From the NCBI GenBank assembly GCA_963777895.1, contig CAVZSF010000007.1:62001-126000 (forward strand): a stretch of DNA of 64,000 bases, given 5' to 3'. Origin of the DNA: UBA2241 sp963777895 (lineage in GTDB: Bacteria > Actinomycetota > Thermoleophilia > UBA2241). The stretch's first letter is position 1, and each line of letters starts with the position of its first letter. A program made the position numbers and the translations under genes. The notes beneath the pieces are model-generated. The model saw only the letters and a program-made list of their open reading frames with translations. It had not been told where the DNA came from and ran no database searches. Below are positions 1 to 8,929 of the stretch, in pieces.

Positions 1-53
1 CCGCTGCGGGGTCGATTCTGACGCGTGCCGCCGGTCCGTGTCATGCGCGAATG

Positions 54-83
54 TTGACCGCCCCATCCTCATGGGTGTACGAA
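54..83 (+). promoter_or_regulatory. Possible promoter for the cNMP-binding protein gene
   Basis: TTGACC at 54-59 is followed after 18 bases by TACGAA at 78-83. The -35 box is five of six to consensus and the -10 box is weak. It would start transcription near 90, about 50 bases before the chosen start codon. Confidence 0.4.
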
Positions 84-141
84 AGTGGCAGTGCGTCCCG
101 GCGGAGAAGGGACGCTGGGGCTATGCCCAGGGGGGATCCCG

Positions 142-630
142 ATGAGCACGCATGCGACCGTCCTGTCTCCGGAGCTCGTTCACGACAGCCTGAAGGGAGA
201 TGAGGTCAAGACGCTCGGTCCCGGGTGGCGCGAGGCGCTCGCCGACGTGCCTCTGTTCGGGGAGCTCTCGAAGCGCCACCTCGGCCGGATCGCGCGCCTG
301 GCCGAGCTGCGGCGTTACGAGCCCGGCGACGTCGTGGTTCGCTCGGGCGGCTCGGGCGACGCCTTCTACGTGATCCTCGACGGCGAGGGCGCGATGATGA
401 CCGGTGAAGGCGAGCGGCGGAACCTGCGTCCAGGGGAGTACTTCGGGGAGCTCGCTCTGCTCGACGGCCTGCCGCGGTCGGCGACGATCGTCGCCGATGG
501 CGAGATGACCGTCGCCCGCATCGGCCGGCCGGCCTTCCTGCGGCTGCTGCACGAGGAGCCGAGCGTCGCCGTCGGGCTCTCGATGGGGCTCGTAGGCATC
601 ATCCGCCGTCTTCAGCTCCACCGTCAGTGA
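142..630 (+). CDS. Cyclic nucleotide-binding domain protein
   Basis: A 162-residue protein made almost entirely of one cNMP-binding (cupin-like) domain. The motif run GDVVVRSGGSGDAFYVI, a GEYFGELALLDG phosphate-binding cassette and PRSATIVA are all visible. No C-terminal helix-turn-helix follows, so it is not a complete Crp/FNR regulator; a stand-alone sensor or partner domain is more likely. The ATG at 142 is chosen because a GGGGGGA purine run lies just upstream; an in-frame GTG at 85 would add 19 residues without family similarity. It is a single-gene unit ending in a strong hairpin. The ligand and partner are unknown. Confidence 0.8.
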   Translation: MSTHATVLSPELVHDSLKGDEVKTLGPGWREALADVPLFGELSKRHLGRIARLAELRRYEPGDVVVRSGGSGDAFYVILDGEGAMMTGEGERRNLRPGEYFGELALLDGLPRSATIVADGEMTVARIGRPAFLRLLHEEPSVAVGLSMGLVGIIRRLQLHRQ

Positions 631-634
631 GTCG

Positions 635-674
635 GCGAAGGGGCGGGCGGCGCTCGCGCCGCCCGCCCCTTCGC
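635..674. terminator. Long perfect hairpin after the cNMP-binding gene
   Basis: Arms at 635-653 and 656-674 are perfectly complementary (19 bp, GC-rich). No U-tract follows, as is common in high-GC actinobacteria. It separates the first gene from the nitroreductase. Confidence 0.6.
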
Positions 675-710
675 TGTGCTACGTTTCCTCCGGTCACACC
701 AGGAGGGACG

Positions 711-1220
711 ATGGACTTCTTCGAGACGATCAAGAGCCGCTACAGCGTACGCGGCTACAAGGCCGATCCCGTGGACGACGACACCCTTCACCGGGTCCTC
801 GAGGCGGCGCAGCTCGCACCGACGGCCGCCAACCGCCAGCCCTTCCGCCTGGTCGTCATCCACACGCGGGGGCGCGAGGAAGAGCTGGCGAGGGTGTACG
901 CGCGCGCCTGGTTCACGCAGGCCCCGCTGGTGATCGCCGTCGTGGCCGTTCCCGGCGAAGCCTGGCGGCGCATGGACGACAAGCCCTACGACGAGGTCGA
1001 CGCCACGATCGCCATGGACCACCTGATCCTTGCCGCCGCGAGTCTCGGTCTCGGCACGTGCTGGATCGCCGCCTTCGATCCCGCCGCCGCGCGCGAGGTG
1101 CTCGGCCTGCCGGACGACGTCGAGCCGATCGCCTTCACGCCGCTGGGGTATCCAGACAAGGCGTCTGCCGGCACCAGCCGGCGGCCGCTGGAGGAGCTCG
1201 TCAGGTACGAGCGCTGGTGA
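711..1220 (+). CDS. Nitroreductase family protein
   Basis: A 169-residue FMN-dependent nitroreductase-fold protein. The opening (FETIKSRYSVRGYKADP) carries the RxSxR FMN-phosphate-binding signature, LAPTAANRQPFRLV is the second FMN loop, and LGLGTCWIAAFDP plus LPDDVEPIAFTPLGYPD give the usual C-terminal half. An ideal AGGAGG at 701-706 fixes the ATG at 711. The substrate cannot be told from sequence; members reduce nitroaromatics, quinones or flavins using NAD(P)H. It lies upstream of an MBL-fold gene, with 33 bases between them, so the two may be cotranscribed. Confidence 0.88.
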   Translation: MDFFETIKSRYSVRGYKADPVDDDTLHRVLEAAQLAPTAANRQPFRLVVIHTRGREEELARVYARAWFTQAPLVIAVVAVPGEAWRRMDDKPYDEVDATIAMDHLILAAASLGLGTCWIAAFDPAAAREVLGLPDDVEPIAFTPLGYPDKASAGTSRRPLEELVRYERW

Positions 1221-1253
1221 CCGGCCCCGCCGCCGGCCGACGAGGAGGACACG

Positions 1254-1874
1254 ATGACCGAGCCGCGTGAGGTCGCCGCCGAGGTCCACGAGGTGGTCGA
1301 CGGTCTGTACTACTGGCAGATCCACAACAGCAACATCGGCGGCGCGATCTCGAGCTCTCACGCGATCGTGAGCGGCGACGAGTGCGTCTTCGTCGATCCG
1401 GTGCGCCTCTCCGACGAGGCGCTGGCGCGCCTCCCCAAGCCGTCCGCCGTCGTCCTCAACGCGCGCACGCACCAGCGCGCCGCCTGGCGCTACCGGCGCG
1501 AGTGCGGCGCCGAGGTCTGGCTGCCGGCGGACGCGCCGCCGGCGGACGAGGAGCCCGACCACAGGTACGCGGAGGGCGACGTCCTGCCCGGCGGCCTCGT
1601 CGCCGTCCGCACGCCGGGGCCCGAATGGCCGCACTACTCGCTGCTGCGCCAGGGCAGCCCCGGCGTCCTCATCTGTTCCGACCTGGTGTCTCACGAGGGC
1701 GGAGGAGAGCTTCTCTTCATACCGCCCGAGTACCACGACGATCCCGCGGAGACGCGGCGCAGCGTGCGTCGGCTCCTCGACCTCCGCTTCGGCGTGCTGT
1801 GCTTCGACCACGGCGCGCCGATCGTGCGCGATCCGAAGCGGTCGCTGCGCCGGCTGCTCGAGGCTACCGCCTGA
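1254..1874 (+). CDS. Metallo-beta-lactamase-fold protein with a degenerate metal site
   Basis: A 206-residue protein with the MBL-fold layout: an N-terminal strand pair (VVDGLYYWQIHNSNIGGA), a GDECVFVDPV strand, a central hydrolase-like core, LICSDLVSHEGGGELLF and a final FDHGAPI. The canonical HxHxDH zinc motif is absent: the equivalent position reads ARTHQRAAW. The C-terminal Asp (CSDLV) and His (FDHGAP) are retained. It may be a non-hydrolytic or single-metal member. The start is supported by GAGGAGG immediately upstream. The role is unknown. Confidence 0.65.
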   Translation: MTEPREVAAEVHEVVDGLYYWQIHNSNIGGAISSSHAIVSGDECVFVDPVRLSDEALARLPKPSAVVLNARTHQRAAWRYRRECGAEVWLPADAPPADEEPDHRYAEGDVLPGGLVAVRTPGPEWPHYSLLRQGSPGVLICSDLVSHEGGGELLFIPPEYHDDPAETRRSVRRLLDLRFGVLCFDHGAPIVRDPKRSLRRLLEATA

Positions 1875-1950
1875 GGGCTCGCCGGGTTTCGTCGCCGCCT
1901 CGCCCAGTCTACAGTCGCCTGATGCAGGACCACCCCCGAGAGGAGACGCC

Positions 1951-3504
1951 GTGTCTATCGTGCTGGACGGCCAGTCGCTGACCATCGAGAAGCTCGTCCG
2001 CATCGCCCGTGAGGGCGAACCGGTCGAGCTTGATCCCCAAGCCGTTGAACGCATCAAAGTCTGCCGCGCGATGCTCGAGAAGAAGATCGCCGCGCGCGAG
2101 ATCATGTACGGCACCAACACGGGCATCGGCGAGTTCAGCGAGATCGTCCTCAGCGACGAGCAGGTGCAGCAGTTCCAGCGTTACCTCGTGTACAACCACG
2201 CGGCCGGCATCGGCGAGCCCGCCCCGCAGGACGTCGTGCGGGCCGCCATGGCCGGCCGCGTCAACGTCCACGCGCATGGCAACTCCGGCATCCGGCCCGA
2301 GATCACCCTCACCCTCGTCGAGATGCTCAACAAGGGCGTCACCCCCGTGGTCTGCGAGAAGGGCTCGGTCGGCGCCTCCGGCGACCTCGCCCCGATGGCC
2401 CAGCTCGCCCTCGTGCTCATGGGCGAGGGCGAGGCCTTCTACCGGGGCGAGCGACTGTCCGGGCGCGAGGCGATGAAGCGCGCCGGCATCCCCGTCCCGG
2501 GGTTGGAGGCGCGCGACGGGCTCGGCACCATCAACGGCTCCAACGTGCTCACGGCCATGAGCGCGCTGCTCATCTGGGACGTCGACCGCTGGCTTCGTCA
2601 GGCCGAGATCGCCTGCGCCATGAGCCTCGAAGCCCTGCTCGCCAATCTCAAGCCGTACGGCGCCAAGCTCCACGAGTTGCGCGGCTTCCCCGGCGCCGTC
2701 CGCGCCGCGGCCGCCATCCGCGCCTGCGTCGAGGGCAGCGACCTGGCCACCGGGAAGATCAAGACCAAGGTCCAGGACGCCTACTCGATGCGCTCGTCGC
2801 CCCAGGTGATCGGGGCGGCCCACGACGCGGTCGCCTGGGCCGCCAGCCAGGTCGAGATCGAGCTGAACGGCGTCGGCGACAACCCGATCTGGGTGCCCGA
2901 GGAGAACCTCACGCTGACCGGCGCGAACTTCCAGGGGACGCCGGTGTCGTTGCCCATGGAGCTGGTCGGACAGGCGGTGACCATGGTCTGTGTGCTGAGC
3001 GAGCGCCGCATGAACCGCCTCGAGAACCCGGCCCTCAGCCAGGGGCTGCCCGACTTCCTCACCTCTGACCCCGGCTTCTTCAGCGGCCTGATGCTCAGCC
3101 AGTACGCGGCCGACATGCTGATCGTCGAGCAGCGCATCCTCTCCGCGCCGGCGTCGACCATGTCGATCCCGGCGGCCGCCGACCAGGAGGACTTCGTCTC
3201 GATGGGCATGAACACGGCCCTCAAGAACCGGAAGATCCTCGAGAACGCCGACGCCATCCTCGGCATCGAGTTCATGGCGGCCGCCCAGGCGCTGGACTTC
3301 CGTGACTTCACCCCGGGAGCCGGCGTGCGGGCCGCGAAGGACACGATCAGGAAGCACGTGGCGCACCTCGGCGAGGACAGGCCGCTGTACCCGGACCACA
3401 ACGCCATGAAGGCGCTCGTGGCGAGTGGCGATATCCTCGACGCCGTCGAGGCTGTCGTCGGACTGCTCGGGGAGGGCGCCCAGCCGGCACCGGCACGGGC
3501 GTAG
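1951..3504 (+). CDS. Histidine/aromatic ammonia-lyase (MIO family)
   Basis: A 517-residue lyase of the HutH/PAL family, which removes ammonia from an amino acid to give an unsaturated acid. The MIO-forming Ala-Ser-Gly lies at residues 142-144 (GSVGASGDLAP), and the catalytic Tyr loop YGTNTGIG is at 53-60. NHAAGIG near residue 82 matches the Ser/Asn-His selectivity pair of histidine ammonia-lyases more than the His-Leu of tyrosine or Phe-Leu of phenylalanine enzymes. The QEDHVSM block of true HutH reads QEDFVSM here, so the substrate is uncertain. The GTG start has GAGAGGAG upstream, and TACAGT at 1910-1915 is a likely -10 box. No hutU, hutI or hutG is in the window. Confidence 0.85.
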   Translation: MSIVLDGQSLTIEKLVRIAREGEPVELDPQAVERIKVCRAMLEKKIAAREIMYGTNTGIGEFSEIVLSDEQVQQFQRYLVYNHAAGIGEPAPQDVVRAAMAGRVNVHAHGNSGIRPEITLTLVEMLNKGVTPVVCEKGSVGASGDLAPMAQLALVLMGEGEAFYRGERLSGREAMKRAGIPVPGLEARDGLGTINGSNVLTAMSALLIWDVDRWLRQAEIACAMSLEALLANLKPYGAKLHELRGFPGAVRAAAAIRACVEGSDLATGKIKTKVQDAYSMRSSPQVIGAAHDAVAWAASQVEIELNGVGDNPIWVPEENLTLTGANFQGTPVSLPMELVGQAVTMVCVLSERRMNRLENPALSQGLPDFLTSDPGFFSGLMLSQYAADMLIVEQRILSAPASTMSIPAAADQEDFVSMGMNTALKNRKILENADAILGIEFMAAAQALDFRDFTPGAGVRAAKDTIRKHVAHLGEDRPLYPDHNAMKALVASGDILDAVEAVVGLLGEGAQPAPARA

Positions 3505-3590
3505 GTCTCGCCGCCGGCCCCGCCCCCGCTGTGCGCGTAGGGCTCGCCGCCGGCCCAGCTTCGCTGCGGGCGTAGGTCTCGCTGCGGGGG
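3499..3590. repeat. Tandem minisatellite, about 36-bp units, across the lyase stop codon
   Basis: The word GCGTAG recurs at 3499, 3535 and 3570 (periods 36 and 35), each followed by a variant of g(t/g)ctcgccgccggccc. The first copy contains the ammonia-lyase stop codon; the third is partial. It looks like slippage-generated repeat DNA in the short gap after the gene. Confidence 0.7.
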
Positions 3591-3712
3591 CCCTGCCCCG
3601 GCTCTCATCGCTCGCTCAGGCCGCTCTCAGGCGTCTCTCAGTGGAGCTCGTTAGGCTCCCCGTCGCCATGGGGGCGGTCATGCGGCCGCCCCTTTCTTCG
3701 AGGAGGGCGTGC

Positions 3713-4483
3713 GTGAAGCGAGCGAGCGTCAACTACTGGGTCGACTTCGTGACCGCCGGTGCATTCGTGGTCTGCGCCGTGAGCGGCATCCTCTTCCTGC
3801 TGCCGGCGAGCTGGTGGACGAGCGGCGGGATGCTGGGCCTCAGTGCGGCGACGTGGCACGTGCTGCACGACTGGAGCGGCGTGCTGATCACGGCAGGCGT
3901 GGCCGGTCATCTGGTCCTGCATTGGCGCTGGATCTGGAAGATGACACGGCGCGAGTTCTCCGACGAGCCCTCCCGCACCCGGCGAGCGCCGGAGACGGCT
4001 GTCGCCCCAAGCCACTCGCTCGTCGACGGCGAGGCTTCCGGCAAGCGGCAGCGACTGTACGCTCGCAGGGACTTCCTGAGCGCCGCGCTCGCGGCCGGCG
4101 CCGTCGCGTTCGTCGGCATCGGCCTCCTCACCCGCGACGCCTCCGGTTCAGGATCCTCCACGACGCAGGCAGCCGACGGCTCCGAGGGCTCGGTCGCCTC
4201 GTCTCAGGGCTCCGCTACCTCCGGGCAGGACGACGGATCGGGCTACGGCCAGGACGGCTACAGCCAGTCACAGGGGTCGGGCTCGTCCGGCGATTCGACC
4301 CGCGTCGTCGTCGACAGCTCCCGCTGTGTCGGCTGCGGGCGCTGCTTCGGCGCCTGCCCGGCGGGCGTGTTCGCCTGGGGCAGCGACGGACGCACCGTTA
4401 CCGCGGTCAGCCCCGACGCCTGCCGCCTCTGCGGCCGCTGCCTCCAGGTCTGTTCGCCTCAGGCGATCACCATCAACGCCTGA
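3713..4483 (+). CDS. Membrane-anchored DUF4405-like protein fused to a 2[4Fe-4S] ferredoxin
   Basis: A 256-residue probable electron carrier. Residues about 8-75 form a membrane unit with three hydrophobic segments and paired His (HVLHDWSG, GHLVLHW) like the heme-binding DUF4405/cytochrome b-type domain. A Tat-like ARRDFLSAALAAG stretch then starts another hydrophobic segment, a Ser/Gly/Gln linker follows, and the end carries two cluster motifs, CVGCGRCFGACP and CRLCGRCLQVC. The GTG at 3713 is chosen because AGGAGG sits 6 bases upstream. The arrangement suggests transfer of electrons between a membrane pool and clusters outside or at the membrane. The partner is not evident. Confidence 0.7.
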   Translation: MKRASVNYWVDFVTAGAFVVCAVSGILFLLPASWWTSGGMLGLSAATWHVLHDWSGVLITAGVAGHLVLHWRWIWKMTRREFSDEPSRTRRAPETAVAPSHSLVDGEASGKRQRLYARRDFLSAALAAGAVAFVGIGLLTRDASGSGSSTTQAADGSEGSVASSQGSATSGQDDGSGYGQDGYSQSQGSGSSGDSTRVVVDSSRCVGCGRCFGACPAGVFAWGSDGRTVTAVSPDACRLCGRCLQVCSPQAITINA

Positions 4484-4696
4484 GTCACGCCGGCCGCCGG
4501 GACGCGACCCGGCTGATGTGCCCGAAGGGATTCCCTCGCGAGGGCCGAACATGGGGCGGGGGTTGCCGACCACCAGTGCTCCTTTGGCTCGCTCAACTGG
4601 TCCTTCTCAGCGTCCGGCAGCCCCCTCTGTCGTGGAGGGAGGGTTACGATGAGGCACACACCCCGCAAGGGTCCGCCGACGCCCCCGGCGCGCGGT

Positions 4697-4724
4697 TTGA
4701 CTTCAAAGTCTCTACCTTCATAAT
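4697..4724 (+). promoter_or_regulatory. Strong sigma-70-type promoter upstream of ftsE
   Basis: TTGACT at 4697-4702, a 16-base spacer and CATAAT at 4719-4724 give 5/6 matches in both boxes. Transcription would start near 4731. The rest of the 4484-4765 gap shows only a short palindrome at 4533-4544; prfB, often upstream of ftsE, is not here. Confidence 0.75.
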
Positions 4725-4765
4725 CAGCCCTTGGCCTACGGCGACGTAAGGAGCTGCCGGGCGCC

Positions 4766-5479
4766 ATGATCGTCTTCGAGAACGTCACCAAGATCTACGA
4801 CCCGGACGTGGTCGGCCTCCAGGAGTTCACCTGCCACATCGGCAAGGGTGAGTTCGTCTTCCTCGTCGGCCCCTCCGGATCCGGCAAGTCGACCCTCATC
4901 AAGCTCGTGCTCAAGGAGCTCGAGCCCGATGAGGGTCGACTCCTCGTGGCCGGACGCAACCTCGGCACCCTGAGGCGCAGCAAGGTGCCCTTGCTGCGCC
5001 GCAACATCGGCTGCGTCTTCCAGGACTTCAAGCTGCTGCCCAACAAGACCGTCTACGAGAACGTGGCGTACGCGCTCGAGGTCGTCGGCGAGCCGCGCCG
5101 CTCGATCCGTCGCAAGGTGCCCGAGATCCTCAACCTCGTCGGGCTCAACGACAAGATGGCGAGCCTGCCGCAGGAGATCTCGGGCGGCGAGCAGCAGCGC
5201 GTCTCGGTGGCGCGCGCCTTCGTCAACCATCCGCCGCTGCTGCTCGCCGACGAGCCCACCGGCAACATCGACCCCGACACGGCCATCGGCATCATGCAGC
5301 TGCTCGTGCGCATCAACCGCACCGGCACCACCATCGTGGTCGCGACCCACGACCGCGAGATGGTCAACCGGATGCGGCGGCGCGTCCTGCAGCTCGAGGC
5401 GGGCCGCCTCGTGCGCGACGAGCGCCGCGGCAGCTACGACCAGGTCACCGAGGAGATCCCGGTGGGCGTGGCCGAATGA
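4766..5479 (+). CDS. ftsE: Cell division ATP-binding protein FtsE
   Basis: The cytoplasmic ATPase of the FtsEX complex, which drives septal peptidoglycan hydrolysis through FtsX. Walker A is GPSGSGKST (about residues 34-42), the ABC signature is SGGEQQRVSVARA, and Walker B is LLLADEPTGN. DFKLLPNKTVYENV is the FtsE-type Q-loop neighbourhood. At 237 residues it is slightly longer than usual, with a charged tail. It overlaps ftsX by an ATGA, indicating translational coupling, and is followed by an M23 murein hydrolase that is the likely effector of the complex. Confidence 0.97.
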   Translation: MIVFENVTKIYDPDVVGLQEFTCHIGKGEFVFLVGPSGSGKSTLIKLVLKELEPDEGRLLVAGRNLGTLRRSKVPLLRRNIGCVFQDFKLLPNKTVYENVAYALEVVGEPRRSIRRKVPEILNLVGLNDKMASLPQEISGGEQQRVSVARAFVNHPPLLLADEPTGNIDPDTAIGIMQLLVRINRTGTTIVVATHDREMVNRMRRRVLQLEAGRLVRDERRGSYDQVTEEIPVGVAE

Positions 5480-6387
5480 GGTTCGGCTTCTTCCTCAACG
5501 AGGCCTTCGGCTCGCTGCGCCGCAACTGGGTGATGACGATGGCCGCCGTGATCACCGTCTTCATCTCGACCGCCATCCTCGGCATGGTGCTGGTCACCGA
5601 CCGCAACCTCAACGAGGGCGCCACCAGTCTCAAGAACCGCGTGCTCATCGAGGTGTTCGTCAAGGACGACGCGACCGCCGAGCAACTGCAGGCCTTCGAG
5701 CAGAGGGTCAACGCCATGAGCGAGGTCAAGAACGTCGTCTTCGTCTCGAAGGAAGAAGCGCTCAAGCGCTTCCGTGAGAGCTTCGGCGACCGCATCACCG
5801 CCGATCTGCCGGTCAACCCCCTGCCGGCGTCCTACGAGATCTACGTCAAGGACGCCGACGAGGTCGACACCGTGGCGGCCCGCTTCTACGACGACCCGAT
5901 CGTGGCGAACTCGTCGGGCACCAAGGACGGCGTGCAGTACGCCGCCAAGACCGTGCGCCGTATGCTGGGTACGATCGATCTCATCGAGAAGGGCATGTGG
6001 GTCGCGACCGGGCTGTTCGCGGTCGCCGCCATCCTGCTGATCTCGACCACTGTCCGCCTCTCGATCTTCGCGCGCCGCCGCGAGGTCGAGATCATGCGTC
6101 TCGTCGGCGCGACCAACTGGTTCATCCGCTGGCCCTTCGTGATGGAGGGCTTCATCGCCGGCCTCATCGGCGCGATCCTCGGGGCGCTCGCCGTCTACGT
6201 CTCGAACTGGGCGCTCGTGAACTGGATCGAGAGCTCGGCGCTCGACTACCTGTCCCTCTACAAGTACCCCCTCTGGTGGCAGTCGACGACCTGGCCCCTG
6301 GGCCTGCTGCCGACGCTCGCCGTGCTGGGGGCCGCCCTGGGCGCCGTGGGCAGTTCGGTCGCCCTGCGTCGCTACCTGCGGACTTGA
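5476..6387 (+). CDS. ftsX: Cell division permease-like protein FtsX
   Basis: A 303-residue partner of FtsE. It has one N-terminal membrane segment (about 21-43), an extracellular domain with the FtsX features VFVKDDAT, FVSKEEAL and LPASYEIYV, and three C-terminal segments, with RRREVEIMRLVGATNWFIRWPF as the coupling region that contacts FtsE. Its start overlaps the ftsE stop. The extracellular domain is expected to bind and activate the coiled-coil M23 protein encoded 85 bases downstream. Confidence 0.97.
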   Translation: MRFGFFLNEAFGSLRRNWVMTMAAVITVFISTAILGMVLVTDRNLNEGATSLKNRVLIEVFVKDDATAEQLQAFEQRVNAMSEVKNVVFVSKEEALKRFRESFGDRITADLPVNPLPASYEIYVKDADEVDTVAARFYDDPIVANSSGTKDGVQYAAKTVRRMLGTIDLIEKGMWVATGLFAVAAILLISTTVRLSIFARRREVEIMRLVGATNWFIRWPFVMEGFIAGLIGAILGALAVYVSNWALVNWIESSALDYLSLYKYPLWWQSTTWPLGLLPTLAVLGAALGAVGSSVALRRYLRT

Positions 6388-6472
6388 GAAGGCAGGGGCG
6401 CCGCCCGCTTGGCGGGGCCCGCCGGAGGCGGCACCGCCTACAGGAAACGGCGCCGCTGCCGAAGAAGGTTGG

Positions 6473-7690
6473 GTGACCAGCATGACGAAGCGGCTCATCG
6501 TCATCCTCGTGGCGCTCGCCGCCGCTACGGTCCTCGGGCTCGTCCCAGATGTGGCCCGTGCGATCACCCCAGCCCAGGCGCAGGACGATCTCGCGCGCAA
6601 CCGCCAGCGTCTCGAGAACGCCCGCGCGAGGATCGACGAGGCCAAGGCCAAGCAGGCCTCGCTCGACCAGCAGATCGCGGGCATCGACGAGAATCTCGGC
6701 CAGATCGAAGCCGGCCTGGCGCAGCTCACCACGAAGGTCACGGCCGTCGAACAGGACCTCGCGGACGCGCGCGGGCGCCTCGACAAGCTGCGCGCCGAGC
6801 TCAAACTCAAGCGCGAGCAGCTGGCCGAGGCCGAGGCGCGTCTCCTCGCGCAGCAGAAGGCCTTCGAACAACGCATCGTCCTGACGTACAAGGCGAGCGA
6901 CCTCTCGTATCTCGACGTCCTGCTCAACTCGACGAGCTTCGAGGACCTGGTGTCCCGGCTGCGTGTCGTGCAGGACATGATCGGCGGCGAGAACGACCTG
7001 GTCGGTCAGCTCGAGGCCACCCGCAACGAGGTCGAGGCAGAGCGCGACGCTGTCCAGCAGGACGAGACGGAGGCCGCCCGTCTCGCGAGCCAGCTCGAGG
7101 AGAAGCGCAGCGAGCTGGCCGCGCTCAAGGCGGCGCAAGAGGCGCAGCGTCTCGAGGTCGTCCAGGCACGCGCCGCCAAGCGGGACAAGCTCAAGGCGGT
7201 CGAGCACAACCTCGGCCAGCTGCGCCGCGAAGAGGACAACCTGCTCGCCCAGAGCCGCCGCCTCACCGGCATCATCAACGGCAACTCGGGTGGGGGACAC
7301 GGCACCGGGTCGATGGTCTGGCCGACGCACGGGACGGTCGTCTCCGGCTTCGGCTGGCGCATGCACCCGATCCTTCACACACGGCGCATGCACACCGGCA
7401 TCGACATCGCCGCCGGGATGGGGACCGCCATCGTGGCGGCCGATGCGGGCAAGGTCATCTACGCGACGTGGATGAGCGGCTACGGCAACACGACGATCAT
7501 CGACCACGGGGGCGGCATCAGCACCCTCTACGCACACCAGTCGTCGATCCGCGTCTCGTTCGGCGAGACGGTGGGCAAGGGCGAGCTCATCGGGTATGTG
7601 GGGAGCACCGGGTTCTCCACCGGACCGCACCTGCACTTCGAGGTGAGGGTCAACGGCTCGCCCGTCGACCCGATGGGGTACCTGCCCTGA
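6473..7690 (+). CDS. Secreted coiled-coil M23 murein hydrolase or activator (EnvC-like)
   Basis: About 405 residues. A signal peptide (LIVILVALAAATVLGL) ends near PDVARA. It is followed by a long coiled coil (about 30-270) of QLEEKRSELAALKAA-type heptads and a C-terminal LytM/peptidase M23 domain. The zinc-site motifs HTGIDIAAG and GPHLHFEV are intact, so it may be catalytically active, unlike E. coli EnvC. Its place directly after ftsEX fits the family in which FtsX regulates a coiled-coil hydrolase. The start is GTG 6473 or ATG 6482; a GAAGAAGG at 6461-6468 lies near both. Confidence 0.9.
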   Translation: MTSMTKRLIVILVALAAATVLGLVPDVARAITPAQAQDDLARNRQRLENARARIDEAKAKQASLDQQIAGIDENLGQIEAGLAQLTTKVTAVEQDLADARGRLDKLRAELKLKREQLAEAEARLLAQQKAFEQRIVLTYKASDLSYLDVLLNSTSFEDLVSRLRVVQDMIGGENDLVGQLEATRNEVEAERDAVQQDETEAARLASQLEEKRSELAALKAAQEAQRLEVVQARAAKRDKLKAVEHNLGQLRREEDNLLAQSRRLTGIINGNSGGGHGTGSMVWPTHGTVVSGFGWRMHPILHTRRMHTGIDIAAGMGTAIVAADAGKVIYATWMSGYGNTTIIDHGGGISTLYAHQSSIRVSFGETVGKGELIGYVGSTGFSTGPHLHFEVRVNGSPVDPMGYLP

Positions 7691-7750
7691 CAGTAACGAG
7701 GCGTCGTCTGTTTGCCTGACGCGCCGCTGCCCCGCTACCATCACCGGACG

Positions 7751-8924
7751 ATGCGTGTACTGAGAACATCCCTTGTGATCATGCTGGTCGCGCTCGGCTT
7801 CCTGATCGGCTACTTCGCCGGCTGGCGCGTGCACGGCGAGAACGTCGTGCGCCTGAGCCCGCGCCAGCAGGACAACGCCGCCCAGGCCGGCCGGCTCACC
7901 CAGCGCATCCTCGAGGAACTGCAGGGGCGCTACTACAAGCCGGTCGACGTCGGGGAGCTGAGCCAGACCAGCATCGACAAGATGCTCAAGTCCCTGGACG
8001 ATCCCTACACCGTGTACCTGCCGCCCAAGGAGGCGCAGGCTCTCGAAGAAGACATCAAGGGCGAGTATTCGGGCATCGGTGCGGCGCTGCAGAAGTCGAA
8101 GGACGGGCTGCAGATCACGCACGTCTTCGTCGGGTCTCCGGCGAAGGAGGCGGGGCTCGCGCCCGGCGACGTCATCGTCACCGTCGACGGCGAGCCGACC
8201 AAGGATGCGGATCTGCAGGCGACCGTCGCGCGCATCAAGGGCGCGGCGGGGACGACCGTCCAGATCACGGTGCGCAAGAAGGGCGAGACGGGGACGAAGG
8301 AGCTCACCCTCACGCGGCGCACCCTCCAGATCCCGTTGACCCGGAGCCGCGTCATCAAGGACGGCGCGGACACGGTCGGCTACGTGCACCTCATCGAGTT
8401 CTCGCAGGGGGCGGGCCAGGATGTGCGCACCGAGATCGAGAAACTCCAGAAGAAGGGCGCGGACTGGATCGTCTTCGACCTGCGCTTCAATCCCGGCGGT
8501 CTGCTCGTCGGAGGCGATCGACGTGGCCGGCGACTTCATGACCGGCAAGGTGGTCTCGACCAAGGGGCTTCACTACCCCCTGAAGGTGTACACGACGGAC
8601 GAGGCGCCGGCCACGAAGCTGCCCGTCGTCGTGCTCGTCGACCAGTACTCCGCGAGCGCCTCGGAGATCGTGACCGGCGCTCTCAAGGACACGGGCCGCG
8701 CAACGATCATGGGGACGACCACGTTCGGCAAAGGTGTGGTCCAGTCGATCCTGCCCATGGAGAACGGGGGCATCTTCAAGCTCACGACGGCGAACTACTT
8801 CACCCCGAACGGCACCAACATCAACAAGATCGGCATCAAGCCCGACGTGCGCGCCGCGGACGATCCCAAGACCAAGAAGGACGAGGCCCTGCAGCGCGCC
8901 CTGACCTACATCAGCAGGCACTAG
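7751..8924 (+). CDS. ctpA: C-terminal processing peptidase (S41, CtpA-like), frame broken
   Basis: A PDZ-containing serine protease acting outside the membrane. An N-terminal anchor (residues 5-22), a PDZ domain (GIGAALQKS, GSPAKEAGLAPGD) and the S41 core are present. The catalytic Ser lies in QYSASASEIV and the Lys in TTFGKGVVQS. The reading frame shifts at 8510/8511: DLRFNPGGLLV is in one frame and EAIDVAGDF continues in the next, consistent with one extra G. With that base removed the protein is about 390 residues, normal for the family. No good ribosome site precedes ATG 7751; TACCAT at about 7736 suggests a near-leaderless start. It is followed after 5 bases by rnr. Confidence 0.85.
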
Positions 8925-8929
8925 GCGCC

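Noticed and set aside
624..2126. A 500-codon open frame on the minus strand across the nitroreductase and MBL genes
   Set aside because: It is antisense to two well-supported genes, has no motif, and is explained by high-GC third positions. Many similar long antisense frames in the window were rejected for the same reason.
4484..4696. tmRNA or prfB upstream of ftsE, as in some relatives
   Set aside because: The gap is too short for either, no tag-peptide or tRNA-like ends are visible, and no RF2 motif is present.
8421..8924. The CtpA C-terminal half as a separate gene
   Set aside because: Its first 30 residues are out-of-frame sequence; the S41 core continues seamlessly from the upstream frame after removing one base.
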